Of a stretch of DNA of 64,000 nt, positions 12,101-27,100 are shown piece after piece. The stretch is from assembly GCF_902806685.2 (NCBI RefSeq), contig NC_048545.1, positions 3,521,852 to 3,585,851 on the forward strand, read 5' to 3'. Numbering within the stretch: position 1 is the stretch's first letter; every line of letters starts with the position of its first letter. The stretch is from Maniola hyperantus. Lineage: Eukaryota; Arthropoda; Insecta; Lepidoptera; Nymphalidae. The notes beneath the pieces were generated by a model, which was not told where the DNA came from, did no database searches, and saw only the letters and a program-made list of their open reading frames with translations. Position numbers and translations under genes: made by a program.

Positions 12101-15100
12101 TTTTGAATAAACAAAGTAGGTACATATCAATATAATAGTTATTTTTGAGAAATCATATTTTCACGTAAATCACTACAAGATATAGTTAATACTAAGTTTG
12201 TAACTGTCTACGTTACATTCTCACCTTAATACTAGAGGCGTCTAGTAAATTGTATAAAAACTAACAATACCTATACTCAATATAAATTCATATCATATGT
12301 TTGAATGTCTTTTACAACTATAACAGATAAAGGTCAAATACCAAAGACAAATAATACTTACACATAGAAAATAATACATTACAATTTTATTATTGCATCA
12401 TACTTGTAATGTATTTTTATATAATATCCATCCAATTAATCATGACTTGCTCTAGCTATTCTAGAGCTGGCCCCAGTTGTGTAAGAAAAACGTAATTGTA
12501 ATCGATAGTAAATTCTGCTCCTTGATTGGCAGTGAAAAAATGTAAACAGCGAATCAACCAATCAAAGGGCAAAATTTGCTGTCGGTTACGATAACGATTT
12601 AAATACGTTTTTCTTACACAATCGGGAGGCTGTTCATTTAAATAATGAAAATTCTACGAACGTCAACAACATCTATGTACTATATATATACTACCTTGGC
12701 TTCTCTAGTTTTTGAGCGAACACACCAATAACCCTGCTTATTTTAAAAGTCAACGTCTTTTTGTATTCTTTAGAATATCACAGTATATTTTACTGTGTAA
12801 ACCTACACCAGAAAAATAAGGTTCTTAAAATATTTTATTAAATTGTAAATGTGCTTTACCATTTCAAAATTGGTAAAGATAAGCTCAAGATTTTTAAAAT
12901 ATGTAAGATTTAATCATCGGACGAAGTAAAAATTGTTAAAATTGTTTTTGGTTAATAATTTTTTTTTAATTTTCATATCAATTGCTCATCTGGACCCTGA
13001 ATCTAAAACAATTAAATGTATTTATTTAAAAAGCACAAACTGACCGACTAACATATAAACGTACAACATCCAACCACTGGGTCTAGAATGAAGAACCAAT
13101 ATTTTTTGGTATAAATTTAAAAGAAGTAATCCTAACGCGCTTTCCATACAAACGTAGTTTGGTTCTCATTTGAATATTAACCAATCAAACTCAATGAAAT
13201 TTTGTAGACACGTTCTAGAACCAAATATGTATCAGTTTCTGTGGTTTGTGTGTCCGACCGAACCTTCGGCTTCGGCTTCGGCCACCTTCGACCAAAGAAA
13301 CCACTTTCGGCTTCAGCCAATATTGGCCGAAGTTTTGACCGAAGCAGAAAGTTTCTACCAAGCGCCGCCTACAGCTTTGACCAGAAATCGACCTTAGCTG
13401 CACTCGGACTAGTGTCCGCTAAGGTCAATTTAAGGTGGCTTTTTTCAGATTTCCGTAAAACCCGTAGGTAAACCTACATATCTAGTTTTAAAGTTACCGG
13501 CTCAAAGATTTGTATGTAAATCACGCTAGGGTTACTTTCCTAAAACGTTTCAGCTAACTACAAAAATATTATGATGCTAGCAAGGACTCGATCAATGGTC
13601 AATATTTTCATGTTAACCAAAATAACTTACCATCTAATTTTAAATAGAATGCATCAAATGGAATGGTAAATTTACAAATGTGTCAAATTAAATAGATGAT
13701 ACAAATACAATATCTAAAAAAAAAATTGTAAGGACAGCGCACATGATCAACAGGAGGCACAAGAGTCGCATTTTTCACCTGAGAAATTATCTACTTCTGA
13801 AGTTTAATAAGTATTAAGTTTTACAGGTTGCGGTGCAGTCAGTTTTTTTTAATTTAATTTAGTAATGAAATTTTCAGTACTGAAAAAGCGAGTGACGTCA
13901 GCAGCATCGGGCGCAACTTAATGTGTGAATAAAGGTTATGTAAGCGCCGATATCTACTCACATCAGCATTTCGATGCGCGCAATACGACCGAATCTTGTT
14001 AACGCCACACGCATTTTTAATACTGAAAATTGCATTGCGATGCCCTTTTGCGGCTTTTTCGCCTCCTGCGAATCTCGCAAGTCAACTGGCAGTTTGCGAT
14101 GAGCGAAAATCTTTTTTCCTAATCTATATCAGGATGAAGCAGGTGGAGCTCGCGGCGGGTGGTTATGCATACCTTTGACAGCTACAACATTGGTCCCACG
14201 CATGTGTATCCTTGCTTTGCAATTAGTCTTCTTTGACGTGCACCGCCATATCACTTTGTCCCGCAACTTGGACTCCTCGCAGAATGGGAATGTATTCACC
14301 ATCATAATGACCTTCCCGCGCCGCGACTTCAAATACTTGATGCCTGCGATAAATCACACTGTCAGAAACGACGGGTTATTTTTGTAAGCCAATTTTTTCA
14401 AGCCCGACACCTTTATAATTTAACCATATAAATTAAACACATTGTTTTTAAAAAAATGTTTTATTCAAGATTTATTTTCGACTACCGATGATGAAATCGA
14501 TCAATTACCCGTTTGCGTCCACTACTAAACAAGGGCCTTCCGGAAAGCGTGCTACCACACATGGTGCTCCGCCTTCCTCATCCAGACACCTCCCGTTACC
14601 TTTTTAAAGTCGTCAGTCAAGAGTCGTCCCAGGCTGCGCTTGCCGGTACCTGGTCTAACCCAGAAAACACGCCTACCCCAGCAGCCATCGTATCTCAGAC
14701 AAATATGACCTGTCCACTGCCACTTCAGCTAGCTAATCCGTTGGGCTAAGTCGGTCAGTTAGTTCTCCTATGAACTTCTTGTAACACATTTTGTCTCTTA
14801 GAGAGAGATACCCGATGACAAAAAGGAATTTCTCCTACACTGATTTCGGTCACCCATACGAACACACACTATGTATTCACTACCATACTGTGACACTAAG
14901 TTTGGAATTAATAGTCAACATAGAGGTTTCTTTAGGGGACCATTCAGACGACATGTGTCATATTCAACCTTTACGCAATGCATTAAGGTTGAACATGACA
15001 TGTCGTCTGAAATAACAGTTGACTTTTCAATATTCGGTCTGTAAATAATAAAGTAAAAGATCAGTAATGAAATAAAACTATCGGTTACTGATAAGTACAA

Positions 15101-18100
15101 TTTAATGTTTCACAAAACATACCCCGTACAAGAACCCAAAAAATCTTATTAAATATATTGGTAAATACAAAATTACACTATAAGATTTAAAGGTATACAA
15201 TAGTAACAGTAAATGAGGTAGATAGATAAATAGGTAGTGTTGATAAATTAGATCAACCGGGCCCTAGAGCCTAAAGCCTCATGTACACGAAGAGATTAAC
15301 TCATTTAGAATAACTACATCTAAAAAGTTGAACCGTGTAAACTTTATAACATATACCATATCGCACGAGTAAAAACGACTATCACGACTTTAAATATTGA
15401 ATCGTAATTCGTATGCGAGTTTTGATTTTATCCTAAATACATATATAACGATCGTTATAAAATAATACATATGTTATGTATTATTGTAAATGTTAATAGT
15501 AGCACACAAAGCTGTACGTCTCGCTACAAAACGGTAGAGCAACTCTCTACATGTAGATGAGACTTAAACCGAGGCGACGGACATACTTTAGTTAAACATT
15601 ATTCATGAACTACCTAAGAGATTCACAATCAACAACAATTATATATATAAATACTTAATATACATATAATTAAGTAATATATTCTTGATTAGTTACTGAC
15701 AACATATCTTAAATAAAACTACAGATATATACCACGATAAAATGGCGGAATCATACTTATGAAATCGGAAACTCACACTTAAAATACACGACGCGTTTTA
15801 TGAATATGATTCTGTATATACTATGCCAGAAATTAAATACAATATAATATATTATAATAGACGCTACAAGTGAACGTAGCGAAATACTATCAAAAAGAAT
15901 CAACGAAGCACTAAAGTAGTAAGTAGCAGTATATAATAATTAATAACTAATTGACTCGATTTGTGCTCTTGCTAGAAATGTAACTACTAGACATCCTGCA
16001 TCACTATTCACCACTATCCTGTCATGACCATTGATATTTTGTCATATCTAAATTATCGTGGTATCTACCCGCATTTCAATTCATAATTGTCTCTAAACCA
16101 CGATAAGTTTAAAATCATTAGTTACGCTACATCGAAATGTCAAGATAAATAAAATTTACTCGTTTAATACGTAGTTCAATGTACATAAGTATTTAGTTAT
16201 ATTGTGATTTTTGTGTTATCTACACAAAACAATGTATAATTTACCTATTTTGATTCATGTTTATATACAACGTTATATAATATATAATAATATAATTAAT
16301 TGTTCCATTATTTAAAATGCAATTGTGTAAAATTTAGGCAGTCTTTTCTCACACGGCAAAGTCGGTCAACGCCGATTCTATAATTGCATCGCCGTTAAAG
16401 AATAATTTTTGACCAGTTTAAACTCCATTTTAATATTGGCCCAACTTGCTCGAAGAATCTGTATAGGGCCTCTCGGTATTTACCGTTAGTTATCACGTTT
16501 CGTTCAGATCACTTTTCCAAAGCCAGAATTCGTATGTCTCTTAACGTTTATTTAATTAAATTGTGTCAATAGAAACATTGCAGGCTAATCAATCTTTAAT
16601 GTCATCATTCACCAAGCACCAAACACCTGTGGTTGTTATAGAAGTAACCGAGAATAAAACATTTCAAAATCTCTCAATCTAAATTCATTACCTTCCGTTT
16701 TACTCTAGGCGGTTTTCATTACCTTCCACACGTTCATTACTTTCATCGCTTTAGTAAAAGAGTTTGTGATATGAAGGTGTCTCTCATAGATTACAACTCT
16801 GGATGCGTACCTAGTAGGTACGAGAAATGCAATCAATTTTAGAAATGAATATATCATATATGAAAAAATGTATATCACCAAAATCGTTAAATCTGAACGA
16901 AACGCGATAACAACTCTTATAATATGATGCGGCGGAGTATTGTCGCATCTTGGCGCACGCAAATAACGTTTCCAACTTGCAGCCGCATTGGGCCAACGTG
17001 AACTGGAGGCTTAAGAAATAACAAATTCAGCTCACAGATTGCGACTCTGATGTTTGATGGGTCTCCCCGTGTGAGAATAGGATTTAACTACTTAATTGTG
17101 ATACATTTAATAATTTTAAATAGTGTATACTCGTATGTTCCGATTTGTGATCATATTGTGATTAATTGACGAATATTGTCATTTCTCTGGTCATTGTTAC
17201 TAAAACCAATCTATATAAATATGTTACCATTATAAAGGATGTCCTAGAATTCACGCAAGATTTTAATTTAGTGCCATCTGTGTGGTAAAATGTTGCCAAC
17301 AAAAAAAAATTGTACATTTCAGACGCGGTAGATATGAAACCTTCAGAAAACTAAAAACTTCGAGAGAAAGATATGAATGCAAAGTATCAGGAGCAGGATA
17401 ATTGTAGAGGCTATTTTATTATAATACTGTGACCTACTTTAAAAAATCATTTTATTCTACATATTAAATACTTAATAAAGACAACAATTATACAGACTCC
17501 AGTTTTCAATTTCAACAAATGACTGGAGAGGTAACTAAAGTATGAAATAATAGGAAACGCTGTGCCTATAGCGGATTCTATCTCATTCTCTCCCAGGCTA
17601 AATCCTATAGATATAATATGTATTTGTCTCTTTTTAGTCTCGCTTCATCGTTTCATCAAGTTTAAAATCACAACGGTACTAAAGAAGTTTTCAGTTCAAA
17701 AAAGACAGCGTGACAGCTTACAATTCAGAGTTATTAAAAATGAAGCGCTATTCGAAAGAAAAACGTGTTTTCATTATTGATCATCAATTTCTGCACGAGT
17801 CTTTTAATGGTCGCGTATCATCCCGTTTTTGTGCTCAAAATTGGCCGCCCAGATCATGCTATTTAATCTCCTGGGAATTTTTTCTTTGGGGGCTTTAAGT
17901 CAACAAGTTTATGCCAACAAGCCCACGACTACATATGCCTTGAAAGAGGAAATTAAGCGTTTGATCAACGAAATTCAACCATACCCAACCCAAATTCCGT
18001 ACGTAATCATATACTATATACTTCATAAATCAATTAAAAAAATATTGTTTCAAAATCTTTTTTCTATTAAAACTACTTCTTGCGTGAATTTTGGGACACC

Positions 18101-21100
18101 TTTTATATAAGTCCGATTGTCGCCACGGTTTTACGTATGTACCACGTTATTTGGCGTAGAATGCATTTCAGGTACAATAGAACATGTCAAAAGGTTGTTG
18201 TTAAAAATTTACTACATACTTTATTTGATAAAACATACCTTTCAGATTAGGCGTTCACAATGCAACATTATTTTATTTCACTTCTTTACAAAAAACGTCC
18301 AATCTCAAAGTTTCACTCAATCCAATTTTCAATTACATTATGATGACAAAACTATACTCACCATTTGACATGATCTATGACTAAAACTAGTTTAAAAGTT
18401 TATTCATGTTACAGTTCACGCATACATAAGACCCCGTAGTAGCTAAGTTATCATCTAAATAACAATTAAAATTAGTCAAAATTTGTACTTATATCAGAAT
18501 CTTAAGAGGTAAGTGTATCTAAATATTATGTAGTCATTGAAAAAATTAATTCGACAAGCAACAAATCAATCAAGTAAAAAAACAATCAATAAAATATATT
18601 CAGACAACAGTCTCAAGAGTGCCTATTTATATTACAGTCAACAGCATTCGCTCAGTAGTAAAGTTAAACCTATGCAAAGAGGTAGTTGAGTTTCATCGAT
18701 AGAGGTAGTAAGAAGACGCGCCGGACCCTGCGCGGCGAACCGCCCCGACGCGCCGCTCTAGCCTAACGTAACCTAGCTTAGCCTAAAACACCTTACTCGA
18801 GTAAAGCTTTTGAGTATTCAATCGTGTATATAAAATTGTATAATTAAACTAATCTGTAAACCCGTATAAAAAGTGAAGAGGTAGTTGATTGAGCTTAAGT
18901 ACTTAAATCAATCCTAAGGAGCAGAGCAACATCGACTGAAGCCCGCGCGCCTCGTGTCGTGCGAGAGCATCGCGATACACTCTAAGGTCGGTTCACACCA
19001 TTGAACACCTTCGCATCTTTGATAATTTCTGTGATTTCTTATAATTAAAGAGGCGGACGTCTAATCGTCTAAGTAGCAAAATTGAAACTTGTATAAGTTA
19101 AATCTCTCAAAATAAAATTAATATTTCTAAGTACAGTCGAGGGATCCTTATTGCATAATTCCGAACCGAGTTCGCGTTTCAGTCACCAACGCGTCGTCGG
19201 CGGCCATCAGCCGCCTGACCTTATCTGCGCACCCGTTTCGATCGCAACTTCACCACGGTCCTGCTCGAGTTCTGCTTCTAACCTATGTGCTGGTCGACTT
19301 GCTTAGTGCCGTTACAGGGACACAAGTGCCCGTTCAATGATGCTGCTCGGTGTATCGAGCCGACATTGTAAACAAACGTTAAAATGGGCCTAGTTCCGGG
19401 TAGTAACCATCTAGCTAAAACTTCACATCGATACATGCTGACATCCTGAGCTATTTTCACACTGTGAAAGGGCATAACTGCGCGCTACGCCTTCCTCGCT
19501 GTCACGTCAGACATGCGCGCCCGATCACGTGTGCGAAGAGCTCTTCTTATACATTCAGAAAGTTCTTACATACATAATAAACATCTTTAACTTCCTATTC
19601 TGTTACACAAATAACCCACACCTATACGAATAACATTATAGACCTCGCACAGACCGCCTAATCTAAAACGTACGACTCACGATCCTTCATTGACGGGCTG
19701 TCGTTGTCACTGGTAGTCCCAACACACGAAACACGACAACATCTACTCGTAGTTCTGAGGTTTTATACACACATACCGTCCGATAATCCAACAATGCCAT
19801 CGCTTTAAAGTATACGCCATCCTATCCCCATTTATATCCTAAGTAATAATATAATAACTATCCTAAAACATAAATTACGCTAAAATACGTGTGCAAAAGG
19901 CTCCGAAAATATCGATTGGTCGATATTTTATCGTCGTTTTAGTTTCGTGAATTTTACATATTATCTAGTACGCTCAAATATTTCGAAAGAGAGCCGAAGT
20001 CTCGTTTCGTTTTAGTATATTGTGTTATAGTTTAGTCCTCTTCGTTGCATGGCGTGTCCACCAAAAGTGGTTTCGCGGTAGAGTTATGTTGCGTCGATGG
20101 CGGGAGCTCGTTGGGCGACTGTTGGGAGCCAGAGCCGGTGGACGCAGAAACGGCGGCGGAGGCATTTGCCGTTGCGGTAGCGTGAGCTGTCGCCGCGTAC
20201 AGAGCTAGAGCATGCTGTAATTGGAGCAGCTGATGATGAGGGTCCAAGGGCGCCGGGGCACGATGGCCGCTCTGGTGCGGAGTGCGCACGACGTAACGCC
20301 CATCGGCAAAACGACGAACATTAGGAGGAGCATGATTGTGCGAATAACGAGAACGAACGATGCGCTCGTAACCTTCCGGACCCTCAGTGTTGACGTCGGC
20401 GAGGCACCGAGAAGTCAGCCTCGAGGAACAGTACCATTGCTTGCGTCCGTGTGCCAGATTGTTTTTCAAGCGGAAGGTGTAGCCTCGGTGAAGTAACAAT
20501 CTACCTTTGCCCGCTCTAATAAAACGTGCTGAAAAAAACAAATACGTTAATACCTGTCCAGGAAAGAAGTTCTACTTATATTCAATGATTAAAACTGACC
20601 TTGGTATATTATATAAAGTTATTGTAAAGATCAGGTTTATTCAAAGATAAACTACAAACTAGAGATAAAACCAAGCATCTTAATTACTAATTAACATATA
20701 ATATAATAATTACGTAGTACAAGCATTTCAATAAGGGTCAAATAACGGAACACTTTTAGTACCATAGTTTATTAGGAGTCGTTACAATGATTAGAATACC
20801 AAATTAAAGTTAATTTAACATTATGTACTCATCAATACATAAATTAGTTCTCTTGGAGAAAATATATCTCGTGAGCAAAATTTTTGGCACAATACAGTAA
20901 AGAAGTTAACGATTCAAAAGTTAAGAATATAGATACGCTTAGAACCAGTTCTCTATTATAGCATGGCACATAATTTTTGTACATGAATAATTACACTTAA
21001 AAAATTAACAACGTAAAAGGGAAGCACGTAGACAAAATTATAATCTTTTCCTAATTTACATGAGCATCAAACTTTCGAAGTATTTTATAATCTTACCAGA

Positions 21101-24100
21101 AACACCCTAGATTTCTAAAATCACCTCACACATGGTAAAATTAAAGATTTATCATCAATATACCTAAACACCTTAATAAAGTGAGATCGTTTATTTATAG
21201 ACTAACAAGTAGATAAGAATTGCCTATCTACTAGTGCATACTTCAATCCAAATACAAAACACAAAACACTTACTTTTAATGACTAGTGGAAAAACAATTT
21301 CATGAGTAACAATATAAGTTCAGGGTTTTTTGTTTGTTTAGGAACTAGATAAATAATATATCTAATAATAAAAAATATAAAGTACTTCATTAGAAATTTC
21401 ATCCAAAATAATATAGAGGTCAAAACAGAGGAAAGGGAAGACCATGAATTTCTCTAATAAAATCGATCAATAATAAAAGTTGGGGTTGAATCTAATCGAT
21501 ATCAAAGTTTTTTTTGGCCTTTATCTTATTGTTTTTATATTAGACATACTTCAGGTATAATGGAGTTTTTTTTTGTACTATTTTGATAGTTAAACATTTT
21601 ACTAAAAGCTTCGTAATAATAACAAAATAACTAATAGCTCCATAACTACGTAATAAAAATACTTCGCGGCAATCGCACATAATATAAATAAACCTTATTA
21701 AAACACGAACCCAGTTTAAATAATAAGGGTTCTATAAACAACAAACGGTTCTAATATAATCTATGAGTATCAGATAACTTAATTCCTTTAATTTTAGCAA
21801 CTTATTAATTCAGTACAGTTTTTGGCACGCTTGAAAATTGGCAACTTCGAGGCTGGTAACTTTCGGACACTTGTAACTTAATTATCTACCAAACCACTAC
21901 ATGTTCCTACCTCATTAAGATATGACAATGCATTTCTGCAAACAAGTTTAGATTCTAAGAAAACAATACTAGGTCCTAACTCTCTGATATTGAACACCTC
22001 TTCGTCGTCACACAATGCATTTACGAGTTATTGCGTCACAAATGTACGCAAAGATTTGGTAACATATTTAAACTGCTGACGTTGAAATATGTATGACGAT
22101 TTCAATGTCATACGAATAGGAAAGAGACCATAAGAGCCATTGCGCCCTGTCGACTAGTCGCCCACTACACACCACGCCCACACAGAACTATATACCGTAG
22201 AGTTAAAATAAGACAGATTAATGAAGAGACATAACTCTGCCTTAAGCCGTTTTAAGTCTGAGCAAAGACAAAGTGAGCTCTAAGGATCTTGCTTCAATCT
22301 CTTGGCGGCTGAAAATATAGGCGAACGACTAGTCAATATTGCGCAATTTTTTTAAGAGATTCTGGCCTAACTATTAGTATCTTACGAGCCAGGCATTCGG
22401 GTCAAAATTATCAAAATCGAGATGAGGTATTCGCGGGAGCAAAAGCGGCGTAGGCGGTGACGACGTAGGCGCGGACGCTGTAGAAGGTTGCTTGATGGTC
22501 GTTCGCCGCCCACATCGCCCAGCGTGGTTATGTTCCCCTATTAACTTGTGGAGCTTTCCCTTCTGAGTGTAGGCCTTGCATCCACAGCCGCCCATGGTAC
22601 ATCGCCAACGGACGATGCCAGAGCGCATAGTATGTGCTGCGTAAAAGCTCTTCCCTCGAACCCAGAGGCGTGGCCGACCGCCCGGACCCACACAAATGCG
22701 AATCAAATTATCTGAAAAAATTTGGATATTGTAGAACAAATTACACGGAAATATTAAAGACAAGCTCAACAAATTCTGGTTAAGTACCGGAATCTTGTGG
22801 AAAATCACTACTTCACTATATAACTGCGAAACTTATAAATGCGAAAGTGTGTTTATTTGTTGGTTGTACTTCGATTACGTCGCAACGGAGCAATGGGTCG
22901 GTAACGTGATTTTTTGCATGCGAGTGAGTCAAAGATCTGGAGAGTGACATAGGCTGGAAAATCAAAGAGTTCCCACGGGATTTTTAAAATGCTTTATCCA
23001 CCCTCGACGAAGTCTCGGACATCATCTAGTAACACATGAATCATATAGTTCCTGCTAAAAGTTATTGAGGAGCATTGTTTCTTTTACATTAAATTGAAGT
23101 GTTTTAAGACAGTTTAACAGGCGTATTAAGTAATATTCGTAACTTAGAAAAATCTTCCGACCGAATGCTTAAAAATTGAACGATTGGGACTTATTATGTG
23201 AGGGAAACTTGGGAAACCAATTTCTTAAAAGTAACATAAATATTTTTCGGAGACAGATCAACCATAAACTTACCTGACCTTTTAAATTCGTTAAATGATT
23301 TTGAGTATTTAATGATGATGACTGTACTTTGAAGAATAAGTTCAGGACAAGCAAGCTTTGACATAATGCAATGACTGCGTTCATCAAATCCTTTTATACT
23401 AGAATTCAAAATTAAGATTAGGGCTTTAGTGGAGAATCAGACGACATTGTCATGTTCAATCTTTATGCAATGCAATAACTTGAATATGACACATGTCGTC
23501 TGAATGGTCCTCTAAAGAAGACCCAATCATGAGTATGAATTTCAGTATTAATAGTTCGAATATATTTTGATGCCCTCGCTATATAATAGTTAATGAACCA
23601 TTGCAATAATTATAAATTATTATCGCAATGTGATCGTATCGCAACAGGTCGTGACGGCAATCTGGGAGGGAACGTCTCGTACCCCGCACAGCCCCCGCGC
23701 TAACCCGGTACGGGCGAGCGCGGGTGACGTGCGGGTGTGCGGGGCATCCCCCCGCCTCATACCCCGATTGCCATCTCAACCTGTTGCGTACTACAGTTAC
23801 GTATGGAAATGATTTAAATATAAATAACGGCCATTTAGTTGTTGATTGAGGATAATTTAGCATTAATACCATTGATAACGCATTAAGTAAGTACAGTTAC
23901 TCTGTCACAGCAATTTATTGAATTTTGTAATTGATCACATTTCGCTAAATATGACGATATGACATTATACTTAATATACCGTCATACTTATCGAAGGAAA
24001 TACATAAGAAATAGGAAATATATTATTGAAACGCACCATTGCAATGTAATGCTCATATACGAATAGTTATAATATAATTTGTATTATTTTCTGTAACATT

Positions 24101-27100
24101 CTAATTTTAGAGAATACTACGATTTGTGAATCACCTTGCTGTCGCGTTTCAAAAATATATTTCCACTTTTCCACAGGTGTGCTCTAAATTAATGAGTTAC
24201 ATATACATCATACACTGTTCATATTATCATAAATTGTGTACCATTATACTCTTCGTTATCTAATATTATAATTAACTCATCCATTTTTCATATCAAATTA
24301 TGTACCTTATTGCCGTTTTAATACGCCACTTTTGACAGTTGTTACTAATATGTGTTAAGAAAAAGTATCGACAGGCAACCTTGTAGTTTGCTATTTAACT
24401 ATGACAGCGATTACGCACTGCACTTCCGTCATCCGAGTTCTCTCCGTCATCCGTGAGAATCGGATGTGCCTCGGATTAAAATTGGACATATAACGTAGAT
24501 ATGTCAAAGATGTCAACTGAATAGCTTGGATTCGGATCAGAGATCGGATTAGTGCGTAAGCAATATCCGAGTTTTTTATATCCGTATTTTCACGGACTCT
24601 GATCAGATGAGTGCGTAACCGCTGTACGTGTACTAAATCAACTGTATCAATGTAGATAAATAGTCAGAAGAGGCCTATTGAAACGGCTCTTCTCACAGCT
24701 GTATGGAACTAACTAGATATAGCGTCTTTTACAATATTTATTTATTTATCAGCCCGCTTGAAATATCTATATGAAACATATAAATTGCATTTGTTTGATT
24801 CCAGTGCGATCCGCCAATGTGTGCAATAATAAATTACCTTTACCTATAGTTATTATATAAAGTGCGATTCAACCTTTTTGGCGGGTGAGAAATGAGCTGC
24901 AAGAGTAGATCCATTATCCACGCAGGTACATATCCGGAACAATGATATAGTTTTAAAGTTCCACAGGCTTAAAAATTTACATACAAATTTTTGAGCCCAA
25001 GTAACTTTGAAACTACACCTTTTTACGGAAATCTGGCAAACAGATATTTATATTTAACTTTGTTAAATCAAAGTTGGAAAAAATCCAATTGCACATTTAA
25101 AACCTAAATAATAACCCTTAAAACCTTATCAGATTCGCCTTTAAAATTTTTAATGGTCATAAAAAAGTAGTGGTGTAGATAGTATATATCAACGACCCAA
25201 ATTATGGCACCACAACACGACTTGTGACTAACTACTGAGGCATCAGCCACCAATAAGTTTGAACCCTACTAGTTTTGATTATTAAACCAAGCTCTTTTCT
25301 TTTTCATGTCGATAGTAGGAAAACTAGTGATCCGCCCTGGCTTTGCACGGGCGCAATGTTAATACTAATGTGGTGTCAGTGTGGTAATTTTGTTATATTT
25401 CAAAAGAATAAGACAGCATTTTAGATAAAAGCTCTCAGTTGGCTTGATTTCTTTTGACATGTTGAACAATAATAATTATCGTCGTATTTCAACAAATTAA
25501 CACGAAACAATATTAAAATATACGTATAAACGTTCCTCTTGAATAACTCTATCTATTGATGAAAACCGCAAAATATAACCGTTAAATGTGTTGCGTAGTT
25601 TAAAAGATCGCGTACAGAGGAGCAGACCGCTGTCTGTTTTTTCTGGAAGTGTTTTTTTTATACTATGTAGAGATAACACGTTCATTCAGCCATTATTGCT
25701 ATACTTGTCTAACATTATTTTATCCTAAAAATTAAAACTACATTTGTATATTGCGTAGAGATCATTTGAGGAGCTGGCCAACAAAACGGTGTAATTACAC
25801 ATAATTACAAAATATTTTTCTTTATTTGATCTGGAGTCTGGACATTTTTGGCCCGCTGAATACAATCTGAACTTATTTGTAAGACAATGGCCTAAAACTG
25901 TACTGAAATTGAGTCCAAAGTTCATAATCTTGAACACTCAATACAAATTTGAACTCATTTACAAGCAAAATGGCCTGGACCTGTGCTAAAATTGAGTCCA
26001 AAGGAGGTGATTTTGCTCAAAACGGTTTCACAGTAAAGTTTCAACAGCTTTCTTTGAGTTTTTTTCTCCTTTTGTAAAATTTAATTTCATGCATTTACAC
26101 CCTTTTGTTCGCCAGCTCATTTTAAACAACAAAGTTGTAATTTAGGGCCAACACACATTCAGCCTTCATACATCGGCAACTTTTACGTCCAGAGTTAAGT
26201 CCTGCAAAACCAAACTAACCATCTGCCGGATCTAAACACTTTGTGTGAATTACCCTTAACGAATATCCATAATTTATAGACTAGATTTTGACTAGTGGGC
26301 TAAAACGAACATTTGGATATTACGTACACCCTGTTTGTGCAAGTAACTATATGTTATACTTAAGTACCGAAATTAATATCTAAGCGAATCACGTAATATT
26401 ATGACTAGATCGTCTATACCGACTTTTATAATTATGTAGATGTAACAAACTACCTAAGAAAGTAAAGCCGATATTATATTCACGAATAAAAAGTCGCAAA
26501 AGTGATTGTCTTTCCGACGGTATTTTTATCGTACTGCAACATTTGAAAACGTTTCCAACCATAGAGATAGAATATTTCCAACTGATAAGCATTAGCTATT
26601 TTCGTGTTTGAGTTGAGCACGAAAATAAAAAATAGCACAGCATTACACGAGTTGCATTGCGTATGACCTTCATAATGCGATCATTCAAATGATTCTTTTA
26701 TATGCAAAAAAATAAATAAACGTGGATTTGGAACTGGCTCAATTGCAGTTTAGGTGGGCAAACGAATGACGATGACTTACATTTGCAAAAGTATAGTCGC
26801 AAAAATATTTTTAAGATATGAAATGAGTTGTTTGCTTGTAATAAGTGTTTTAAAGGTTTTGTCAATGCTGGCCGAATTGAAACCCCTTAAAAAATAAGAT
26901 AGATAGAAAACTTATTACACTTGAAGAAATCGTGGGGCGAAAATATAGAATCGTAGAAGCAGTAGGTATTGCCGTCGCGAGAGTACGAGCAATCAGTACC
27001 CTTATTATAAATACGAAAGTGTGTTTGTTTGTTGGTTTGTTGGTTTATTGGTTTGTTGGTTGGTTTGTCCTTCAATCACGTTGCAACAGAGCAGCGCATC

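Noticed and set aside
13170..13471. Three overlapping frames on both strands
   Set aside because: Produced by a TTCGGC-type simple repeat lacking stops; not coding.
20221..20496. 91-codon plus frame
   Set aside because: Antisense shadow of the FLYWCH exon 20032-20528.
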